Shown here: piece by piece, positions 8,671-18,424 of the stretch
Layout of the letters: each line of letters opens with the position of its first letter
Position numbering within the stretch: position 1 is the first letter of the stretch
Assembly (NCBI RefSeq): GCF_001316245.1
Contig: NZ_BBDM01000004.1
Location: forward strand, 109,902 to 173,901
DNA: 64,000 nt
Source: Vulcanisaeta sp. JCM 14467
GTDB lineage: Archaea > Thermoproteota > Thermoprotei > Thermoproteales > Thermocladiaceae
Direction: 5' to 3'
Notes under the pieces: model-generated
The model's database searches: none
Seen by the model: the letters and a program-made list of their open reading frames with translations, nothing else
Told to the model about the DNA's origin: nothing
Program-made: the position numbers and the translations under genes

Positions 8671-9605
8671 TCAGCAATAACCGTTAAGTCCCGCTAATAA
8701 CTCGTTGATTATTTTCCTGGCGGTTAATGCATGCCTTCTTCTGACTGGGTATTGAATCATTAATTCCGCATTATCAATCCTGCCTGCGCTGCCGTATTTA
8801 ATGCACTCAGCCACGTACCTACTCACGTGGTGGGTTAATGTCCATGCTATTAACTCGTGAATAACCCCATCATCGACAACGCTGGGTATCCTCTTCGTCA
8901 TTTGCATAAACGTTGATGCAACCAGGTACTTCCTATCCAGTGTGTAGTGGAGGAATTCGTGAACTACCGTATCAATGACATTGCTTATATCGCTTATTGT
9001 GAGGTCCTCCTTAGAGATTACATCCACTAATCTGAGTATGTCCCAGATTGATAATGCGATTACCTCATTCCCGTTAATGGGTAGGATTTTACCATAGACA
9101 GTTGGGTTATGAGTAAGTAGTATCTTCGGTAAGTCAATACTGAATATCCTACCATTATGGTTAGTGCACTCATTACTAATTGAAAGTAAGTACTCGCACC
9201 ACTCCTGGCACTACTCACCCGATTATCAATGTAGTATTCACAATAATCATCACATATTATCATCAACCCAATAGTTAATGATGGGCTCGCACCTATGGTT
9301 ATTACGTATGAGCGACCATGCCGTCTCCTAATACTTTCTATGGTTACGTACCTGTCAAGGTAATAATCCCTCAGGAGCGATTCCATGGTATCCTTAGTAA
9401 TTGCATCGTACTCCTCACCACTGGGCATGAAGCTGGGATTAATAGAACCTAGTAGGTTTAGTATTAAGTCAAGGGTTGATAACGCAATCCTTAACTTAAC
9501 TCGTTGCCTATTAAATAATAGTGTTAATGAATTTACATACTTTAAATTGCTTAGGAAATCATTGTGAAGCTTTCCAGCATAACTCCATGAGAAATTAGTC
9601 AGCAT
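8671..9605 (-). CDS. Uncharacterised protein with an HExxH motif, one frameshift
   Basis: I do not recognise a named family. Two adjacent frames appear to be one protein of about 310 residues. The N-terminal half begins at 9605 (MLTNFSWSYAGKLHNDFLSNL). The frames meet near 9200-9225, where the alternative frame reads CQEWCEYLLSISNECTNHNG and continues through IFSIDLPKILLTHNPTVYGK. The C-terminal half contains VVHEFLHYTLD, an HExxH motif typical of zinc metallopeptidases, and later VIHELIAWTLTHHVSRY. There is no signal peptide or membrane helix. Neighbours are a flavoprotein and gamma-glutamyltransferase. A zinc-dependent hydrolase is plausible but unproven. Confidence 0.6.
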
Positions 9606-9723
9606 ATCAAATTACCACTGATGCAGCATTAATTTTAGTTACCCATAATTTAAATGATTCCTTTCAGTGCACTAGCTTATCCCCCGCGCAATGTTATTAA
9701 AAATCCCTAACAATGACTAATGA

Positions 9724-11255
9724 ATGCCCCTACCAATAACAGGCGGTGTTAAGCCTCCCTGGATCACGGAGTTGGGTGGCGTCGCCTCGGAACACCCCGT
9801 GGCGAGTAGGTTGGGCGTTGATGTACTTAACCTCGGTGGTAACGCCATTGATGCGGCAGTAACAATATCACTTGCACTAGCCTTACACAGCCACACCTTG
9901 GTGGTCTCGGTGGTGACTTCTTTGCTATGGTTTACATAGCCAGGGAGGGCAGGGTTTACTTCCTAAATGCAAGTGGGTGGGCACCACGAAGACTGAGTAA
10001 GGAGTTGCTCCTACAGAGGGGGTTGAACGCAGTACCAATTAGGGGTTCATTATCGCCTGTGGTTCCAGGACTATTGGCGGGACTCCACGCACTTTGGAGG
10101 CGGTTTGGGACTAATGAGTGGAAATCCCTTGTGAAACCGGTTGTCGAGGTTGCAAGGAAGGGCTTCCCAGCCAGTCCGAGTTTCGTCAAGGCCATAGAAT
10201 TACTTAAGAACGAGGTCGCTAATAACAATGATTTCAAGTCAGTATACCCAATAAATGCCAGGCCCTGGGATATGATAAGGATAGAGCCGTTAACAAGGAC
10301 ATTCGAGTTAATAATGGAGCACGGGCCCGACATCCTCTATCGAGGGGAGGTTGGTGAGGCCCTTGTGAATTATCTTCAGTCCATTGGTGGCGTTATGGAG
10401 ATGAGTGATCTAATGGAGTATGAGCCTGAGTGGCGTGATCCATTGAGCGTTGATTATAAGGGGTTGACTATTTACGAATCACCGCCCAACACCCAGGGAA
10501 TAACCACGTTAATGATATTGAGACTTCTTGAGGAGTTGAAGGTTAAGGTCGACGCATGGTCACGAAGTAGGATTGAGACATACCTAAGCATTTATAGGAT
10601 TGCCTACGAGCTTAGGGACTCGTACGTTGGCGATCCAAGGTTCGTTGAGGTACCGATCAATAAGCTCCTCGACCCAGAATTCCTATTGTCAGCATATAAA
10701 TCAGGGATTAGTAAGCAATTAAATGGCTCCGGCGATACCACGTACTTCGTGGTCGTTGATAGGGAGGGGAATATCGTAAGCGCCATCCAAAGTCTATACC
10801 AACACTTTGGCTCATTAGTCACCGAGCCCAGGTATGGAATCACGCTCAATGATAGGGCCTCAGACTTCTCAATGGATGGGCCAAACATGCTAATGCCCAG
10901 GAAGAGACCGCTCCACACGTTGAGTACCGTAATAATAACTAAGGATGGAGAACCAAAATACGCCCTCGGGACCTCTGGAGCCCACTTCAGACCGCAGCAA
11001 CATACTCTATTCATAACCAACATTGTCGATTACGGCCTAAGCCCCGTGGAGTCCATTGATGCACCCAGGTTCCTTTGGGACAGGAAATCACTAATCATTG
11101 AGGAGGGTTACGAAGTAAACGGCCTAACAGAGCCCCACCAGGTAATTAGGTACCCAGGCCGAACAGGTGTGGCAAGTATAGCAGCATTCCTTGACAACGG
11201 CAGGAAGCTACTCTACGCCGACATACGCGGGGATGGGTTAGCCCTCGGTCAATAA
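9724..11255 (+). CDS. ggt: Gamma-glutamyltransferase-family N-terminal nucleophile hydrolase, one frameshift
   Basis: The family cleaves gamma-glutamyl amides such as glutathione, or acts as an acylase, after self-cleavage that exposes a catalytic Thr. The N-terminal piece has [29 protein letters not shown]. The main piece has [16 protein letters not shown], completed by restoring one base near 9885, then the autoprocessing site [19 protein letters not shown] with the catalytic Thr. The repaired length of about 510 residues is normal. No secretion signal is evident. Because archaea of this group usually lack glutathione, the real substrate is open. Confidence 0.85.
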
Positions 11256-11295
11256 TCCAGCGTTATGAGTATGCCTGGTTGTGTGTAGGGAAGTG

Positions 11296-11320
11296 TTTAT
11301 AAATAGGATATGCATCCTAT
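11296..11320 (+). promoter_or_regulatory. Importer promoter: TATA box plus 18-bp palindrome
   Basis: A TATA box (tttataaa, 11296-11303) lies about 25-30 bases before the ATG at 11327. Immediately downstream is a perfect inverted repeat, ATAGGAT-ATGC-ATCCTAT (11303-11320), filling the gap between TATA box and start codon. A repressor bound there would block polymerase loading, so this is a strong operator candidate for the downstream importer. The regulator is not identified. Confidence 0.65.
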
Positions 11321-11326
11321 CTCCGT

Positions 11327-12396
11327 ATGTCGAGGGGCATTTCGAAGGCGTTAATCGTGGGAGTAGCCGTGGTAATCGCCGTAGTAATAATCGCAACCTA
11401 CTACGCCACACAAGCCCTTGTGCCTAAGCATGCCGTTAAGTACCCAATCACCGTGGTTGATTACCTAGCCGTAATGTCACGATTACCTCCCACCAACCAC
11501 CATAGGCACCATAAGCCCAGACTGCACGCAAATAATCTACGCCCTAGGCTTCGGCAATAGGGTTGTCCTGATAGACGTATACTCCGAGCAACTACTCAAT
11601 TACCTAAACATCACCGTACCTAACAACGTCACCACGATAAGCCAAATATTCGAATCACCACCAATAGAGCCAATAATAACCGCCCACCCATCACTACTCT
11701 GCGTAGACGCGGGCTTCCAATCGCAGTTAGCTCAAAGCCAGAGCCTTAGTACATTGAGTGCGGCTAATATTACGGTGGTGTTCATAGGTGGTACGAATAA
11801 CACAAACGTGATGGGCATTGAGAGTGATGTAATGCTAATGGCTAAGGCGCTTGGGGTTCCAGGTAGGGGTGAGGAGGTGATAAGCCATATGAACAATATC
11901 ATTAATTACATAGAGAGCAGGGTCTCGGGTGAGCCTAGGGTAGTTGTAGCCTACATATCGTGGTACAACCCAATCTATGTTGCGGGTAATTCATCATTCG
12001 TTGGCTACTACATTAACATAGCCGGTGGTTATGACCCATTCAGTGGCATGTACTACGGTTAGCCCAAGCCAATTACTCACCGTTAACCCCGACTATATAA
12101 TTGCCGATGACTTCATGGGCAACTACACAGCGACACTGCAGGCAATTCTCTCAATACCCGGGATAAACAGCACAAATGCCGCTAAGGAGAATCACATATA
12201 CATACTTGGCAATTTCGCGGAGAGTCTTGTCGAGGAGCCAGGACCATTATCCGTTTATGGAGCTTTACTACTCGCCATGATACTACACCCAGACGCCTTC
12301 GGCCTTAACTCAACGGCAATACCACACTACATAAGCGCTCAGTGGGTTGGTCAGTACGTAAAGCCTAATCTAAACCTCACGTTGGGTAATGGGTGA
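11327..12396 (+). CDS. Substrate-binding lipoprotein/anchor protein of a FecB/BtuF-type importer, three frame breaks
   Basis: The protein starts with an uncleaved-type signal anchor (about residues 8-30) and then reads, after two repairs (G to GG near 11468; CCC to CCCC near 11488-11491), DYLGRNVTITSPPTTIGTISPDCTQIIYALG. This is the classic start of periplasmic-binding proteins for siderophores, cobalamin or molybdate. The middle part (SAANITVVFIGGTNNTNVMG through NIAGGYDPFSGMYY) and the final part (TVSPSQLLTVNPDYIIADDF) are joined by a further break near 12052-12060. It overlaps the permease gene. The ligand is inferred only from context (cobalamin, iron chelate or molybdate/tungstate). Confidence 0.82.
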
Positions 12397-13393
12397 TGGT
12401 AACGGCCACGAATACCGTCATTAAATTCGCTTGGGTCTTCATCCCATTATTACTGATTGGTATAGTCCTAAACCTAGTCATTGGTGAAGTTCCAATACCA
12501 ATAAGGGCCCTATTTGACCCAACCAATACGTATAAGATCATAATAATGGACATAAGACTACCCGAGGTAATCGCCTGCATAGTAGTTGGGGCGAACCTAG
12601 CCGTCGCCGGCGCCGTCATGCAGGCTGTTTTCAGGAACCCACTCGCTGAGCCATACGTAACCGGTACCGCGTCCGGTGCATTATTCGGTGCCCTGCTGGG
12701 TCTGCTTGTTTACGCTAGGTTCAGGACAGCGTTACTGCCCTCTATCGTGCTTATGCCACTACTCTCATTCCTAGGCGCCTTATTAGCCACAGTCATAGTG
12801 GTTGCCTTCGGTAGGGGTTATTGGCTGTCTCTGATCCTTGCGGGTATTGCAGTTTCTATACTATTTTCATCAATTGTCATGATACTGGACACGTACTTAC
12901 TAACCATAATCCCAACACTGCCAGCCGTTATTTACCTACTATTCGGCACTGTGAGCGGCATTACTTGGGGCGAGGACGTGATAATGCTCGGCGTGAGCAT
13001 CCCAATCCTAGCGTACGTGGTCATGAGTGGTCACGAGATTAACCTATTAATGATGAGCGATGAGGTTGCCCAGGCAGGTGGTGTTAATCCTAGGTTATTC
13101 AGGAACCTATTAATAGTATTGGTTGGGCTATTGACTGCCGTGACCGTGTCATTCACGGGAATAATAGGCTTCGTAGGCTCATGACACCTCACATAACCAG
13201 GTTGTTAATATCGAGTTCGGATAATTCGAGGGTTATACCGCTATCAATGATCTCGGGCCCCACGATAATGCTATACGCAAACGTGGTTAGTAAGGTCCTC
13301 ATGCCTGGCGTAATCATGCCAATAACGGCAATAACCAGTCTCATAGGCGTACCAGTACTATTAATCCTGCTCAGGGGTGGTCGTAGTGAGTGA
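12393..13393 (+). CDS. FecCD/BtuC-type ABC importer permease, one frameshift
   Basis: The product has about ten membrane helices and the family pattern: LPEVIACIVVGANLAVAGAVMQAVFRNPLAEPYVTG near the N-terminus, and GIIGFVGLMTPHITRLLISS before the last helices. The latter is restored by adding one C at about 13178 (GGCTC to GGCCTC). Full length is about 333 residues, normal for the family. It starts within the last codons of the binding-protein gene and ends inside the ATPase gene, so the three are one operon. Confidence 0.88.
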
Positions 13394-14156
13394 TTACGTG
13401 GTTAGGTTTGTGAACGCCAGGATTGGCTATGACGAGCCAGTAATTAGGGATATCGTACTGGGCATACCCAGGTCAAGCCTAACAACAATACTCGGCCCCA
13501 ATGGGTCTGGGAAGACAACACTTCTCAGGGCCATAATAAGGTATGCGAGGATCTTCGGTGGTTACGTGTACATCGATGGTAAGAGTATTGACGAGGTACC
13601 CATTAGGGATTTGCCAAGGTACATATCTTACTCACCCGCAGAGATCTACTCCCAAATGGCCCTGACTGTCCTTGACGTGGTCATGAGCTCGCGGAATGGC
13701 AATGGTTGGGTAAGTAAGGATGACGCCATTAAGGCCCTTAGGTACCTGGGCATAGATAATATTGTAAATAGGAGGTTTGATGAATTGAGCACTGGCCAGA
13801 AGAGACTCGTCCTAATTGCTAGGGCATTGGCATCAGGGGCACCGTTACTACTGATGGACGAACCAACGTCAAACCTCGACCTGGGTAATAAGTATAGGGT
13901 TATCCATGCGTTGAGGAGGATCGTTAATGATAAAGGGGTTACGGTGATTGCCGCAAGCCATGACATAGACCTTGCCTTAGCCAGTGATTGGGTTGTGGCG
14001 TTAAGGAATGGTGAGGTAATGGCCATGGGCCATCCAAGTGATGTAATTAGTGAGGGAGTCCTGAGTGAGTTGTATGGTGTTAATGTTAAGGTTATTAGCG
14101 TTGATGGGCATAGGCTTATCTACGTTCCTGAGACTCTCCAAGGCGGTTCTCCTTAG
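13377..14156 (+). CDS. ABC importer ATPase, FecE/BtuD type
   Basis: The 255-260 residues contain Walker A (GPNGSGKTT), the Q-loop region YSPAEIYSQM, the signature LSTGQKR (a variant of LSGGQ), Walker B LLLMDEP and the H-loop ASHDID. It powers the permease encoded immediately upstream, with which it overlaps by 17 bases. Start codons GTG 13377 and GTG 13386 are both possible. Confidence 0.92.
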   Translation: MVVVSDYVVRFVNARIGYDEPVIRDIVLGIPRSSLTTILGPNGSGKTTLLRAIIRYARIFGGYVYIDGKSIDEVPIRDLPRYISYSPAEIYSQMALTVLDVVMSSRNGNGWVSKDDAIKALRYLGIDNIVNRRFDELSTGQKRLVLIARALASGAPLLLMDEPTSNLDLGNKYRVIHALRRIVNDKGVTVIAASHDIDLALASDWVVALRNGEVMAMGHPSDVISEGVLSELYGVNVKVISVDGHRLIYVPETLQGGSP

Positions 14157-14223
14157 TTCTATTTACCTTTATTTGGACTACTGAGAAAAATTTATTTAAT
14201 TCATGTTCTAGATAGTCGACGCC

Positions 14224-16061
14224 ATGTTTGGATGGGGTGGACGTATATTAAGGATTGATCTTTCAAAGAAAAAAATTCGCCATCCAATCGCTAGACCCAT
14301 CACTGGCACAGAATTACATTGGTGGTAGGGGCTTCGCCATAAAGACTCTGTGGGATGAATTACCGCCTGGCATTGACCCACTAAGCCCAATGAATAAGTT
14401 AATACTCGCCGTGGGGCCGCTCACCGCATTACCAATACCGAATAGTGGTAAATTACTCGTGGCTGCTAAGAGCCCATTAACTGGTGGCTATGGCGATGGG
14501 AACGTCGGCTCCTGGCTCGCCATTCACATGAGGAGGGCTGGCGTGGACATGATAATAATTGAGGGTAAGGCGGAGAAGCCAACCTACCTCTACATTGAGA
14601 ACAGGGGCGATGAATTCAGGGTAGACTTCAACAGTGCAGAGGACCTGTGGGGCCTTGATTCCTTCACCACTGAGGATAGGTTGAAGAAGATCCACGGTAG
14701 CGACATAGGCATGGTCCTTATTGGGCCTGCCGGTGAGAATCTGGTCAGGTTCGCAACGGTAGTGGCCCAGAAGGGTCGTAGCGGCGGTAGGCCTGGCATG
14801 GGGGCTGTCATGGGTAGTAAGAACCTCAAGGCAGTGGTCATGAGGGGTCACGGCGAGATCAAGGTCGCGGATCCAATGCTTAGGAAGATTGGCCTAGACG
14901 CCATAGTTGCCACGAAGTCAAAGCCAGGCTACCCATTCTGGATGAGGCAGGGAACAACATCAACCGTGGAGTGGGCCCAGGAGGCCAGTGTCCTGCCTAC
15001 GTATAACTACACCGAGGTCAATTCGATGAATATGAGAAGATAGGCGGTTTCTCCGTGGAGAGGAATAAGATAATGACCAGATCATGCCCACAGTGCATCA
15101 TGGCCTGCGGCCACGTGGTTAAGGATGTGGAGGGTGAGCCCGCGGAGCTTGATTACGAGAATATCGCAATGCTCGGTAGTAACCTGGGCATTGGCGACTT
15201 AGCTAAGGTGCGCACCTAAATAGGATTGCCGACATGATGGGCATGGACACCATAAGCCTAGGCTCAACACTGGGCTTCGCAATGGAGGCAACGGAGAAGG
15301 GGATCCTTAAGGAGGGGATTGAGTGGGGCGATTACAAGAGGGCCGCCGAGGTTGCGATGGACATGGCACTGCAGAGGACGGAGTTGGGTAGGCTACTTAG
15401 TAAGGGTGTTAGGTTTGCATCAACCGAGTTGGGGCATGGATCCGAGGAGTTTGCAATGCATGTTAAGGGTCTTGAGACGAGCGCCTACGACTGCCACGCC
15501 GCGCCCGGCATGGCCCTAGCCTTCGGTACAAGCCCGATTGGCGCCCACCACAAGGACGCCTGGCTAATCAGTTGGGAGGTCCAGCACGGCAGGTTTGACT
15601 ACACGAGGGAGAAGGTTGAGAAGCTAGTTGAGATGCAGGACATTAGGGGCGGCCTATTCGAGGCAATAGTCACGTGCAGATTCCCATGGGTTGAGGTGGG
15701 CCTAGAGCTCGATTGGTACTTCCGCCTATTTAAGGCCGCCACGGGCATGGACATGAACATGGAGGTACTAAGCACCATAAACAATAGGATCTACACACTA
15801 ATCAGGTCATTCTGGGTCAGGGAGTACGGCCACTGGGACAGGGCTTACGACACACCGCCAGCCAAGTGGTTCAAGAGACCATTGAGTAGGGGTCCATTAA
15901 AGGGCGCCAAGCTCGATTATGATGGATACCAGAGAATGCTCAGTTGGTACTACGAGCTCCGCGGATGGGATGAGAGGGGTATACCGAGGAAGAACACGTT
16001 AAGGCGTTTAGGGCTTGACTTCGTAATTCCACAACTTGGGTCTATCGTCAACCTCAACTGA
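14224..16061 (+). CDS. Aldehyde:ferredoxin oxidoreductase family protein (tungsten type), three frameshifts
   Basis: AOR enzymes oxidise aldehydes to acids with a tungsten-bis-pterin and one [4Fe-4S] cluster, reducing ferredoxin. The start is MFGWGGRILRIDLSKKK. An A7 run (14269-14275) throws the frame and would read through as A6. Further breaks are repaired by GG to GGG near 15015 and G to GG near 15208. Key segments are GGRGFAIKTLWDE, IGPAGENLVRFATV, RPGMGAVMGSKNLKAV and the cluster motif CPQCIMAC. A late Cys in VTCRFPW may be the fourth ligand. About 610 residues. It follows the importer operon and differs clearly from the second AOR at 54-56 kb. The substrate aldehyde is unknown. Confidence 0.85.
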
Positions 16062-16106
16062 ATGAATCAAAAATTATATAATAATTATTGAATTATATAG
16101 CATGCA

Positions 16107-16714
16107 ATGAGTAGTGAATGCCGCTTACCATTATTTGTGGATTGTAAGGAGGTAGACGACAGTATTAAATGCCCCGGCGACAGTGGTTACAGCATCATAC
16201 CATTATTCGGTAAGAGGGTTAGGGTGCGTAAGGACTCAGCACCCATTAGACTCATGGGCTGCCTAGATGAATTATCAAACATAACAAACAATGTCAGGTT
16301 GGATCTCAGTAATAACAATGCAGGTAAGATAGCGGCTATAGTCATGGCATTATCCATGCAACTAAACGCCTACCTAGTCCAGGGGACTGACGAGAGGTTA
16401 GCTAAGGTGAGAGATGTGGAGGAATTACTAATGGCTAAGGTAGCCGAGTTATGCCGCGGCTTCAAGGGACCACTGGCTGGATAATAGCTTCAACACCCGA
16501 ACTCCAGGCCCTCGACACAATCAGGGTCAAACTGAGGGAGTGCGGTAGGGTGGCGTCGTCAATGCTCAGTGAGTATGAACCATCCACGAACATAATCAGC
16601 ATCCTAAACCACGCAGATAAACTCGTAGCCCAAGCCATGTACTGCATGGGCGGCAAGGTATTCAGGTCCGTCGACGACGCCGTAAACTACCTACTAAGCG
16701 ACACCACAAAGTAA
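16107..16714 (+). CDS. PduO-type cob(I)alamin adenosyltransferase homologue, one frameshift
   Basis: PduO/MMAB enzymes transfer the adenosyl group of ATP to cob(I)alamin, making the cofactor of methylmalonyl-CoA mutase. The N-terminal piece has IRLMGCLDELSNITNNVRL, recalling the Gly-Asp/Leu-Asp-Glu-Leu region. The C-terminal piece has WIIASTPELQALDTIRVKLRECGRVA, recalling the family's TRxxxRxAER helix but degenerate. One G added at 16475-16476 joins them as FKGPLGWIIAS. About 202 residues. Location between the importer/AOR genes and the mutase genes supports the role. The divergence of the active-site Arg helix keeps this at moderate confidence. Confidence 0.65.
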
Positions 16715-16944
16715 GACACCCAACACAACCAAACACAACAAACCCTACCATGAAACACCAACACAGCAGTAAAGTACGTTAGTGAGCCAGGAGGCGCTAA
16801 CCCGAGGAGTGTTGGTAGGAAGTAAGCCAGTACTAGGCTGCCCCGACCGGCTATGAACCTCCTCACTTCTATGCCGCCTTTAATTACGCCGTAGGTTATT
16901 GCAGCAGTTGCCTCAATGGCTATGGCGTACTCAAGTAGGTTCAT
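16687..16944 (-). CDS. Small hypothetical membrane protein
   Basis: The ORF encodes 85 residues, MNLLEYAIAIEATAAITYGVIKGG onward, with about three hydrophobic segments separated by a basic IEVRRFIAGRG loop. It overlaps the 3' end of the adenosyltransferase gene by 28 bases in the opposite direction. I recognise no family. It may be real, since the predicted topology is plausible and the ATG sits in an AT-rich promoter-like stretch. Confidence 0.4.
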   Translation of the reverse strand: MNLLEYAIAIEATAAITYGVIKGGIEVRRFIAGRGSLVLAYFLPTLLGLAPPGSLTYFTAVLVFHGRVCCVWLCWVSYFVVSLSR

Positions 16945-17060
16945 TATTAAGACCTCATTATTAATTAGTTAATTTAGTTAATAAGGGGATACCCGAGAAC
17001 CATCAATGGAATTAATAATGAGAACAAAGTTAATAAAGACTGCACATACTACAAAGTTAA

Positions 17061-17692
17061 ATGGGCGTTACCCATAAGATATTAAATCAGTTCCTGCGGC
17101 AACTCAAAGAAGAGTTTCCCTACATAATATTCTTATTCTTTCAACTTTTTTAATTACATTCATAGTCGTGATTCCGATTAATGTATTTAAGCTGTCAAGC
17201 TCATTAGTCGATATTTCTATTTATTGGATTATTAGTATTATTATTCCTTCTTTTACTGTTAAATCTCTAACTTCTTCATGGTTTAATAAGCTACTAAAGT
17301 CTATGGTACACTTAGATTTCGTGATTCTTACTTTGATAATTTTATCTATTTTTGCAGGTGTATCTATGGCTTATTCCATAATTGAAACAATCGTTAATTT
17401 TTCATACGTTATATCATTCATACCTACGGCCGTTCAGATAATCCTTGTTGTGGAGTTTTCTGAGAGAAAGGCTGCTGATGTGATTGGTGGCAGACTTACC
17501 ATAACAGCTATTGGCGTCTTAGCAATGTCCGCAGGAATTGCGCTTCCAGTGATACCGTCAGTAACGCATTTATCGAATATTACCGTTAATTTCTCAAAAA
17601 TTGCTGGGCCAATAGCTGGCTCAGGCTTAACGCTAATCGCAGTAGGGCTGCAGAGGTATTATGAGGAGAAGGAGAGACAGATTCATGGCTAG
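17061..17692 (+). CDS. Hypothetical multi-pass membrane protein, one frameshift
   Basis: Restoring one T in the T6 run at 17146-17151 extends the visible ORF upstream to ATG 17061 (MGVTHKILNQFLRQLKEEFPYI), giving about 210 residues with five to six hydrophobic segments. The end, RYYEEKERQIHG, overlaps the start of a decayed ABC-2 permease gene (ATG 17685). This suggests that the two once formed the membrane part of an export system. No family motif is recognised. Confidence 0.55.
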
Positions 17693-17985
17693 GCATGTAA
17701 GGGCCCGCATAGTCAAGGCTTTGTTGAGTCAAGCCTTCACGGCTGTCTCGAGTTTTACGTAGCTTGGTCTCTTTATTGGTCTCGTGATTATTAGTACCTT
17801 AATAGCCATGCCCTGCATGTGAGGTAACAGCACCGTTGTCAACTACCTAATGATGCCACGTAGGCGTCGTTGTTGCTGTGCACCATTATCAAGGGTATGT
17901 TCTGTGGGATATCGTTACTCATTCCAGTGAGTGTCTGTGTTATGAGTACTGTGCCCAATCTAAGCTTCCCAACACTCCCTTGTTA
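17685..17985 (+). pseudogene. Decayed ABC-2-type transporter permease fragment
   Basis: From ATG 17685 the frame reads a basic N-terminus (MARHVRARIVKALLSQAFTA) and a hydrophobic stretch (LGLFIGLVIISTLIAMPCM), interrupted by in-frame TAG and TGA codons. Further on, another frame reads IIKGMFCGISLLIPVSVCVMS, similar in style to the central helices of ABC-2 permeases. The in-frame stop codons are not explained by indels, unlike the broken genes elsewhere in the window, so this looks like true gene decay. Confidence 0.5.
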
Positions 17986-18424
17986 ATAACCTGGCTAAGG
18001 AACTATTCTGCACGTAAAAGTTTCATTCATCATGAGAAGCTGCCGTAACTTCTCATTAATGCTTTTGGGACATTATGTGCGTGCAGGCAGTTGGTAATAA
18101 CACCAACACCTAATAGGAAGGACAATGTTAGAGCCCTTGCTTAACCGTGCCGAAGAGCATCGCCTTATCGTTCAATGGCTCACTCATTGGTGCGGTCTCA
18201 ACATTGCCTAAGTAACTCATGAGCCTACTCTTTGCGTAGCTCTAGGCTTAATGTTATTTTATGTTCTAGTCTTGAATAATTTAATTATAAAATTGCATTT
18301 GGTCTCGAGTAATCATCGGTCAACAGCTGACTAGACATTAATTAAAGGGTCCCTGTGTTCTGGGTTTTGTGGTTGGTTTGGTGCTGGTCAGATTTATTAG
18401 TTGATAATTATTTGTAAATTATTA
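17986..18424. other. Low-coding stretch between decayed permease and mutase genes
   Basis: I see no intact gene. On the minus strand, about 18030-18245 can be read in two frames as MSYLGNVETAPMSEPLNDKA followed by ALTLSFLLGVGVITNCLHAH. This could be a second permease remnant. The last 60 bases are AT-rich and probably hold the promoter of the mutase gene, which starts at ATG 18425. Confidence 0.35.

Noticed and set aside
14224..16061. Programmed frameshifting as a general explanation for the broken genes
   Set aside because: Sites share no slippery heptamer and lie in unrelated genes; homopolymer undercalling fits better. Only the two A7 runs remain arguable.
16060..16106. Palindromic operator like the importer's in front of the PduO-like gene
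   Set aside because: The region is only AT-rich with imperfect repeats and does not contain the ATAGGAT half-site.
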